A stretch of DNA of 64,000 nt from Microbispora siamensis (GTDB lineage: Bacteria > Actinomycetota > Actinomycetes > Streptosporangiales > Streptosporangiaceae), in contig NZ_BOOF01000040.1 in the NCBI RefSeq assembly GCF_016863095.1, positions 53,084-117,083 of the forward strand, read 5' to 3'. Below the pieces are notes generated by a model, which saw only the letters and a program-made list of their open reading frames with translations, made no database searches and was not told where the DNA came from. Shown here piece after piece: positions 58,494 through 64,000 of this stretch (within the stretch, counting starts at the first letter, position 1; every line of letters starts with the position of its first letter). Both the position numbers and the translations under genes were made by a program.

Positions 58494-59495
58494 ATGACGA
58501 TGACGCACCGGCACGAGGACGTCTGGGTCTCCACCGCCGATCCGAGTGTGATCGGCGCAGTGCGCAGGACGGCCGTCGCGCTGGCCACGGCCTCCGGGTT
58601 CGACCAGAGCCGCACCGGCCAGGTCGCGGTGGCGGTGACCGAGGCGGTCTCGAACCTGGTCAAGCACGCGGTGGAGGGCGCCGTGCTCGTACGCCCCCAC
58701 GTGGAGCGGCCGGGCGCGGTCGAACTCGTGGCCGTCGACAAGGGCCCCGGCATCGCCGACCTCGCCCGCGCCCTGCGGGACGGCTACTCGACCTCGGGCA
58801 CGCTCGGCATCGGCCTCGGCGCGATCGCCCGCATGGCCACCGGCTGGGACGTCTACTCGGTGCCCGGCAGGGGCACCGTGCTGGTCCTGCACTTCACCCC
58901 GGACGGCCTGCCCGGCCCGCCGCTGCGGGTCAGCGGGCTGCGCCGTCCCATCGGCGAGGAGAGCGTGTGCGGCGACTCCTTCGCCTTCGCCGACGACGGC
59001 GACGCGATCAGCGTGCTCGTCTGCGACGGGCTCGGCCACGGCGGGCTCGCCGCGCACGCCTCCCGCGAGGCCGTACGGATCTTCATGGAGGATCCGCACG
59101 CCCCTCCGGCCGCCGCCCTCGAACGCCTGCACCGGGGGCTGGGCCACACCAGGGGCGGGGCGGTCGCGGTGGTGCGGGTCGGCCGCCAGAGCGTCACGTT
59201 CGCCGGGCTGGGCAACATCTCGGGCTGGATCGCCCACGCCGAAGGCCGCCAGGGGATGATCTCGCTGCCCGGCATCGCCGGGCACAAGGGCAGGCGTCCC
59301 CAGCAGTACGACTACGCGCTGCCGCCGCACGCCACGGTGGTGCTCCACTCCGACGGTCTCACCGACCGCTGGGACCCCGCCTCCTTCCCCGGGCTGTTCG
59401 CGCATTCCCCGGCCGTGGTGGGCGCGACCCTGCTGCGCGACGCGGGCAGCCGCAGGGACGACGCCTGCGTCGTGACCGTCAAACAGGGGCAGTGA
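58494..59495 (+). CDS. GHKL kinase-SpoIIE phosphatase fusion (RsbX-like)
   Basis: 333 residues. Residues 10-135 are an RsbT/RsbW-like ATPase (VTEAVSNLVKHA, DKGPGIADL, GTLGIGLGAIARM). Residues 150-333 are a PP2C/SpoIIE domain (CGDSFAFADDGD, LVCDGLGHGGLAAHASREAV, HSDGLTDRWDP). It probably resets the stressosome by dephosphorylating RsbR/RsbS, as RsbX does. Start at ATG 58494. Its stop overlaps the kinase start. Confidence 0.85.
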   Translation: MTMTHRHEDVWVSTADPSVIGAVRRTAVALATASGFDQSRTGQVAVAVTEAVSNLVKHAVEGAVLVRPHVERPGAVELVAVDKGPGIADLARALRDGYSTSGTLGIGLGAIARMATGWDVYSVPGRGTVLVLHFTPDGLPGPPLRVSGLRRPIGEESVCGDSFAFADDGDAISVLVCDGLGHGGLAAHASREAVRIFMEDPHAPPAAALERLHRGLGHTRGGAVAVVRVGRQSVTFAGLGNISGWIAHAEGRQGMISLPGIAGHKGRRPQQYDYALPPHATVVLHSDGLTDRWDPASFPGLFAHSPAVVGATLLRDAGSRRDDACVVTVKQGQ

Positions 59496-61213
59496 TGGGC
59501 GAGGTGCTCACCCGCGCGGAGATCTGCAGGGACCAGGACGTCTTCGCCGTACGGCAGTTGGGCCGCCGGATCGCCGAGCTGGCGGGGCTGGAATCCCAGG
59601 ACCAGATCCGGGTGGCGACGGCGCTCAGCGAGATCGGCCGTGAGGCCCTGGCGCGGGGCGCCGGGAGCGCCGTCGTCTTCGACCTGCGTGAGGACCGGCT
59701 GGTCATCACCGTGGACTATCTCGACGGCGCAGACGTGCGGCAGAGCGAGGGCGTGAAGCTGGCCGGTCGCCTGGTCGACGAGGTCGCGCTCTCGGCCGAG
59801 GACAGACGCGTCACGCTGGTGAAGCGGGTGCCCGAGCACGGTGTCTCCGGAAAACGGGGGCGCCTGTCGATCGACGGCATCCGCGAGGAGCTGGCCCGCC
59901 TGTCGCCGTCCACCACGGCCCTGGACGTGCTGCGTGAGCAGAACAGGGAGCTGGCCGGCACCCTGGAGGAGGTGCTTCGGCTCAACGCGGAGCTGGCCGA
60001 GACCAACCAGGGCGTGCTGGCGCTGTACAACCAGCTGTCGGCCGAGCTGGAGGAGACCAACCGCGGCGTCGTGGCGCTCTACGCCGAGCTGGACGAGAAG
60101 TCGTCCCAGCTTCGGCAGGCTGCCGAGGCCAGGCAGCGGTTCTGGGCCAGCGTGAGCCATGAGCTGCGCCTGCCGCTGACCTCGATCATCGGGCTGGTCC
60201 GGCTGCTGCTCGGCTCGGGCGCGGAACCGCTCAGCGAGGAGCAGGAGCACCAGATCACCCTCATCGGCACTTCCGCGGAGACCCTGCTGGCGCTCGTGGG
60301 CGAGCTGCTCGACCTGGCCAAGGCCGAGTCCGGGCGGCTGGACCCGCATCCGTCGATGGTGGACGTGGTCGCCCTGGCCGAGGGGTTGCGCATGACGCTC
60401 CAGCCCGCCGGGCCCGCCGACGGGGTCACGCTGTCGGTCGACGTGTCGGACGAGATCGGCGAGATGTTCGTCGACGAGACGATGCTGACCACGATCCTGC
60501 GCAACCTGCTGTCGAACGCGCTGAAGTTCACCGAATACGGCGAGGTGCGGCTGACGGCCGTGGTGGACGCCGCTATGGCCGAGGTCGTCTTCACCGTCAC
60601 CGACACCGGCGTGGGCATTCCCCCCGAGCACCTGGAGCGCGTTTTCGAGGAGTTCTTCCAGGTGCCCGGGGCGCTGCAGCTCAGGGCGAAGGGCACCGGC
60701 CTCGGCCTGCCGTACGCCCGGAGGCTGACGGAGGCGCTCGGCGGCACGCTGGAACTGGCGAGCAGACCGGGTGAGGGCGCCACGGCCACGCTGCGGGTGC
60801 CGCACCGGATGGTCACTCCGGAGGTGGGCCGGGTGCTCGTGGCCGACGACGACGCGGGGTTCCGTTCGGTGGCCCGGCGGATGCTCTTCGGCTTCGCGGC
60901 CCGGGTGGACGAGGCGGCCGACGGCATCGAGGCGCTGAACCTGATGCGTGAGCGGCCCCCGGAGGTGGTCCTGGTCGACCTGCTCATGCCGCGCCTGGAC
61001 GGCACGGCGCTGCTGCACAGGATGGCCGAGGACGACGTCCTGCACGGCATCCCCGCCATCGTCGTGTCCGTGGTGTCCGAGCAGCCGGGGGCGGCTCACC
61101 CGGTGCTGTCGAAGCACGGGCTGCGCAGGGACCAGCTTCTCGAGGCGATCCGGGAGGCCGTACGCGACAGGGCCGGGGGCGGTGAGGGTGACGGGAGTGG
61201 AACCCATGATTGA
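59495..61213 (+). CDS. hybrid histidine kinase with N-terminal GHKL-like domain
   Basis: 572 residues. Residues 1-120 resemble a degenerate RsbT-like domain; a coiled coil follows (EVLRLNAELAETNQGVLALY). The kinase core has the phosphoacceptor His in WASVSHELRLPLTSI, N box NLLSNALKF, G1 DTGVGIPPEH, G2 GTGLGLPYA. A C-terminal receiver carries Asp in VLVDLLMPRLDG. No membrane segment: a cytoplasmic kinase. It is 8 bp overlapped with the next gene. Confidence 0.88.
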   Translation: MGEVLTRAEICRDQDVFAVRQLGRRIAELAGLESQDQIRVATALSEIGREALARGAGSAVVFDLREDRLVITVDYLDGADVRQSEGVKLAGRLVDEVALSAEDRRVTLVKRVPEHGVSGKRGRLSIDGIREELARLSPSTTALDVLREQNRELAGTLEEVLRLNAELAETNQGVLALYNQLSAELEETNRGVVALYAELDEKSSQLRQAAEARQRFWASVSHELRLPLTSIIGLVRLLLGSGAEPLSEEQEHQITLIGTSAETLLALVGELLDLAKAESGRLDPHPSMVDVVALAEGLRMTLQPAGPADGVTLSVDVSDEIGEMFVDETMLTTILRNLLSNALKFTEYGEVRLTAVVDAAMAEVVFTVTDTGVGIPPEHLERVFEEFFQVPGALQLRAKGTGLGLPYARRLTEALGGTLELASRPGEGATATLRVPHRMVTPEVGRVLVADDDAGFRSVARRMLFGFAARVDEAADGIEALNLMRERPPEVVLVDLLMPRLDGTALLHRMAEDDVLHGIPAIVVSVVSEQPGAAHPVLSKHGLRRDQLLEAIREAVRDRAGGGEGDGSGTHD

Positions 61214-62780
61214 CGCCGCGGCGACGGTGCTGGTCGTCGACGACGTCCCCACCAAGCGCTACATCCTGGCGAGCTGGCTGCGCCGCGGCGGGCACCGGGT
61301 CGTCGAGGCCGGCGGCGGCGAGGAGGCGCTGGCCGTCGTCGGCGCGCTCAAGCCCGACCTCGTCATCCTCGACGTACGGATGCCCGACGTGGACGGCATC
61401 GAGGTGTGCGAGAAGATCAAGGCGGACCCGGAGACGGCCTCGATCCCGGTGATCCAGGTGTCCGGAAACGCCGTCAGCCCGGCCGACCGCGCCGAGGGGC
61501 TGGAACGCGGAGCCGACGCGTACCTCTCGGAGCCGATCCAGCCCGACGAGTTCGCCGCGACGGTGCGGGCGACCCTGCGCTACTACCGGGCGCGGCAGCG
61601 TGCCGAGCGGATGGCGGCCAGGCTGAGCGAGCTGGCCGAGATCACGCTGGAGATGAACCAGGCGGAGGACTTCGAACGGCTCCTGTCCGTGGCCGCCGAG
61701 GGCTGCTCCCGCCTGCTGGAGCGCTACTCGCGGGTGCTGGCGATCGCGCCGGACGGTCGGCTGCGCAGGTTCGCCGCCCGGCCGGCCGAGCGCGCGGCGG
61801 TCAGGCCGGTCCATCCCGACACGCTGGAGCGGCTGAGCGCCATCTCGATCGGCGAGTTCCCCGGAGTGCAGACGTTCGAGATCGACAACGCGACCTGGGC
61901 TCGCGTCGTCCCCGACAGCGACGTCGTCGCGCGCGTGTCGGGCGTGCTGTGCCGTACGAAGACGGGCCGGCCGCCGGTCTTCCTCGGGGTGGAGACGGGA
62001 TCGCCGCTCGACGGTGCGGAGCTGAGCCTGCTGCGGCAGCTCGGCCAGGCGCTGGCGCTGGCGGTCGACGCGGCCCGCGCGTACGCGGAGGAGCACACGA
62101 TCGCGCTCACGCTGCAGCGCAGCCTGCTGCCCGCCGAGATCCCTCAGATCCCCGGCCTGCGGATCAGCGTGCGCTACCAGCCGGCGGTGGACAACGTGGA
62201 GGTGGGCGGCGACTTCTACGAGGTCCTGCCCCTCGGCGACCGGGTCCTGGTCGCGCTCGGCGACGTGCAGGGCCACTCGCTGCACGCCGCCACCGTGATG
62301 GCGGAGCTGCGCAACGCGCTGCGGGCGTCGGTGATCGACACCGTCGATCCCGCCCAGTCGATGAGCCTGCTCAACGCCGTCCTGCGGCGCTACCACCCCA
62401 GCATGACGGCGACCGTCTGCCTGATGCTGATCGACCCGGTGACGGGGGAGAGTGAGATCGTCAACGCCGGGCACATCCCGCCGCTGCTGGCCGGGAAGGG
62501 GGCGGCCTACCACAGGTTCGGCAACCTGCTGCTCGGCGTGGCCCACGAGCGTTATCGGGTGGACCGGGTCCGGCTGCCCGAGGACGCCACGGTCCTGCTG
62601 TTCACCGACGGGCTGGTGGAGGACCGCGACAAACTGCTGGACGAGAGCCTGGAGGTCGCCCGCCAGCAGGCCGAGGACGTGGGTGACGACCTGGAGGGCT
62701 TCTGCGACCGGCTGATCGCCACCTTCGGCGCCCGCGAGGACGACGTGGCACTGGTCGCCGTCCGTCGCGTGCCGTTCTGA
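61206..62780 (+). CDS. response regulator with PP2C/SpoIIE phosphatase output (RsbU-like)
   Basis: 524 residues. The receiver lies at 5-125 with Asp in LVILDVRMPDVDG. A GAF-like middle (LAEITLEMNQAEDFERLLSV) follows. The SpoIIE domain at about 300-524 has EVGGDFYEVLPLGD, GDVQGHSLHAATVMAELRNA, and LLFTDGLVEDRD. It could dephosphorylate STAS antagonists to free an alternative sigma factor. Last gene of the stress operon. ATG 61206, or GTG 61188. Confidence 0.88.
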   Translation: MIDAAATVLVVDDVPTKRYILASWLRRGGHRVVEAGGGEEALAVVGALKPDLVILDVRMPDVDGIEVCEKIKADPETASIPVIQVSGNAVSPADRAEGLERGADAYLSEPIQPDEFAATVRATLRYYRARQRAERMAARLSELAEITLEMNQAEDFERLLSVAAEGCSRLLERYSRVLAIAPDGRLRRFAARPAERAAVRPVHPDTLERLSAISIGEFPGVQTFEIDNATWARVVPDSDVVARVSGVLCRTKTGRPPVFLGVETGSPLDGAELSLLRQLGQALALAVDAARAYAEEHTIALTLQRSLLPAEIPQIPGLRISVRYQPAVDNVEVGGDFYEVLPLGDRVLVALGDVQGHSLHAATVMAELRNALRASVIDTVDPAQSMSLLNAVLRRYHPSMTATVCLMLIDPVTGESEIVNAGHIPPLLAGKGAAYHRFGNLLLGVAHERYRVDRVRLPEDATVLLFTDGLVEDRDKLLDESLEVARQQAEDVGDDLEGFCDRLIATFGAREDDVALVAVRRVPF

Positions 62781-62861
62781 GGCGTCCACAGGTCTGAGGC
62801 GCCACAGGTCTGAGGCGTCCACAGCTGTGAGGCGTCGTCCACAGGCCGCGTGTTGTCCACA
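62781..62861. repeat. tandem DnaA-box-like repeats
   Basis: A unit like GAGGCGTCCACAGGTCT recurs about four times with decay (62780-62846). It closes with TTGTCCACA (62853-62861), a perfect actinobacterial DnaA box. The other copies carry CGTCCACAG or CGCCACAG. Located between the phosphatase stop and the ygfZ start. Confidence 0.5.
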
Positions 62862-62914
62862 GGTGAGCCCGCCGCCGCCACGTCGGCCGTACGGGACCGA
62901 ATAGCCTTGAACGC

Positions 62915-64000
62915 ATGCGGAGCCCTTTGCTTGACACACCCGGCGCGGTGGCCGCGCAGGCGCCGGACGAGACGGTCGCGGCCCACTACGGCGATCCCTA
63001 CGCGGAGCAGCGCGCGCTGGCCGGCGGGCGGGCGCTGGTCGACCGGAGCAACCGCGAGGTCGTGCGGATCGCCGGGCCCGACCGGCTGAGCTGGCTCAAC
63101 AGCCTCAGCTCGCAGAAGCTCGACACGCTCCAGCCGGGCACGCCCACCCAGACGCTGCTGCTCGACCCGCAGGGCCGCGTCGAGCACCACCTCACGCTCG
63201 TGGACGACGGCGAGGCCATGTGGGCCCACGTGGAGCCGGGCACCTCGGCCGAGCTGGTCGCCTTCCTCGAGAAGATGCGGTTCATGCTGCGTGTCGAGGT
63301 CGCCGACGTCACCTCGGACTACGCGGTGGTCTCGCTCGCCCCGCCCCCGCCGGCCGTGAGCGCCGGGGCCGTCGGCGCACCCGTGGAAGCGGCCGGCGCT
63401 CCAGTGGAGGGAGCCGTCGCGATCGGCGGCGACCTGCTCGTGCCGCGTGAGCGGCTGGGCGGCCTCCCGGACGCGCTGGGTCTGCGGCCCGCCGGTCTGT
63501 GGGCCTACGAGGCGCTGCGCATCGCCGCGCACGTGCCCAGGCTCGGGTTCGAGACCGACCACAAGACGATCCCCCACGAGGTCGGCTGGATCGACGAGGC
63601 CGTGCACCTGAGCAAGGGGTGCTACCGGGGGCAGGAGACGGTCGCCCGCGTCCACAACCTCGGCCATCCGCCCCGCCGCCTGGTCTTCCTGCATCTCGAC
63701 GGCAGCGTGGACGAGCTGCCCCCGCACGGCGCCCCGGTGACCCTCGGGGTCGGCACGCCGGTCGAGGCCGAGCCGGAGGCCGCCGTGGAGGGCTCCGCCG
63801 AGCCCGGCCAGATCGGTTTCGTGGGCTCGTCGGCCCGCCATTACGAGCTGGGCCCGATCGCCCTCGCGGTCGTGAAGCGTACGGTGCCGGTGGACGTCGA
63901 CCTGCTGGCCGGCGGTGTGGCGGCGAGCCAGGAGGTCGTGGTGCCGCCGGACGCCGGGCGCAACGTGAAGATCGACCCCGCCCTCCGCCGCCGCATCCGC
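62915..64000 (+). CDS. ygfZ: YgfZ/GcvT-like folate-binding protein (cut by window end)
   Basis: At least 362 residues with no stop before the window ends. The family hallmark KGCYRGQE is at about 236-243 (HLSKGCYRGQETVARVHNLG), and the N-terminal half has a GcvT-like fold (DRSNREVVRIAGPDRLSWLN). YgfZ uses tetrahydrofolate in the repair or assembly of some Fe-S proteins. An AATAGC box 10 bases before the ATG suggests a leaderless message. Confidence 0.9.
   Translation, partial: MRSPLLDTPGAVAAQAPDETVAAHYGDPYAEQRALAGGRALVDRSNREVVRIAGPDRLSWLNSLSSQKLDTLQPGTPTQTLLLDPQGRVEHHLTLVDDGEAMWAHVEPGTSAELVAFLEKMRFMLRVEVADVTSDYAVVSLAPPPPAVSAGAVGAPVEAAGAPVEGAVAIGGDLLVPRERLGGLPDALGLRPAGLWAYEALRIAAHVPRLGFETDHKTIPHEVGWIDEAVHLSKGCYRGQETVARVHNLGHPPRRLVFLHLDGSVDELPPHGAPVTLGVGTPVEAEPEAAVEGSAEPGQIGFVGSSARHYELGPIALAVVKRTVPVDVDLLAGGVAASQEVVVPPDAGRNVKIDPALRRRIR

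Noticed and set aside
59312..61255. 647-codon minus-strand frame
   Set aside because: Antisense of the hybrid kinase; composition typical of a GC-rich shadow frame.
62781..62861. a chromosomal replication origin
   Set aside because: Only one perfect DnaA box, no dnaA, dnaN or parB genes and no AT-rich unwinding region nearby.
1..64000. CRISPR arrays
   Set aside because: No array of regular direct repeats with unique spacers was seen; the repeats found are tRNA copies, 11-bp arm pairs and intergenic palindromes.

Overview
The window is high-GC actinobacterial DNA. The gene set (mycothiol synthase MshD, GlnR, MurT/GatD, an RsbRST-type stress module, a cysteine-rich leader peptide before a rhodanese operon, leaderless-looking starts) fits a member of the Streptosporangiales (Nonomuraea, Streptosporangium or Microbispora type). 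The genus is an inference.

Positions 1-32081 are a tandem stack of integrative elements at the 3' end of a tRNA-Gly(CCC) gene (32008-32081, minus strand). Four identical 44-bp copies of the 3' part of this tRNA lie at 408, 16627, 18127 and 32008 and divide the region into three elements. Element 3 (18127-32051) is a complete pSAM2-like actinomycete integrative and conjugative element (AICE). It has a GntR regulator, a Pra-like activator, an FtsK-type transfer translocase, a replication initiator, an excisionase and an integrase in a tightly overlapped operon. Its left half carries a low-GC minus-strand operon: a trypsin-like protease fused to a degenerate P-loop NTPase, a Trypco1 protein, and an unknown third protein. 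This is probably a conflict or defence module. Element 2 (16627-18170) is only 1.5 kb. It keeps both attachment sites and arm repeats but only a scrap of integrase, and carries two small membrane proteins, one TRADD-N-associated-like and one with a histone-fold-like segment. Element 1 (408-16670) is a decayed element. It carries a P-loop kinase, an MFS pump with a LysR regulator, a MerR regulator, a DEAD-box helicase and a cold-shock protein, two SUKH proteins, a complete IS481-like insertion, and several genes broken by single-base frameshifts.

Positions 32201-43319 are core chromosome: dcd, a DUF47/Pit phosphate pair, mshD, a secreted 5'-nucleotidase, glnR, a MoaD/ThiS-like protein, an LmeA-like lipid-binding protein, an ECF sigma/anti-sigma pair, a thioredoxin, and the leader peptide/DUF4395/sseA/DUF1416 sulfur operon. 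A VapBC-type toxin-antitoxin pair follows.

Positions 44106-52967 hold an uncharacterised membrane cluster: a polytopic protein, three overlapping genes for single-span proteins with predicted beta-sandwich ectodomains, a membrane-anchored VirB4/TraC-like protein without a P-loop, and a HerA-like ATPase. Next come murT-gatD, a DsrE-like protein, a nitrobindin-like protein and a minus-strand small RNA/sORF unit. The window ends with a Fur regulator, a six-gene RsbR-RsbS-RsbT-phosphatase-hybrid kinase-response regulator/phosphatase operon, a cluster of DnaA-box-like repeats, and a ygfZ-like gene cut by the window end.
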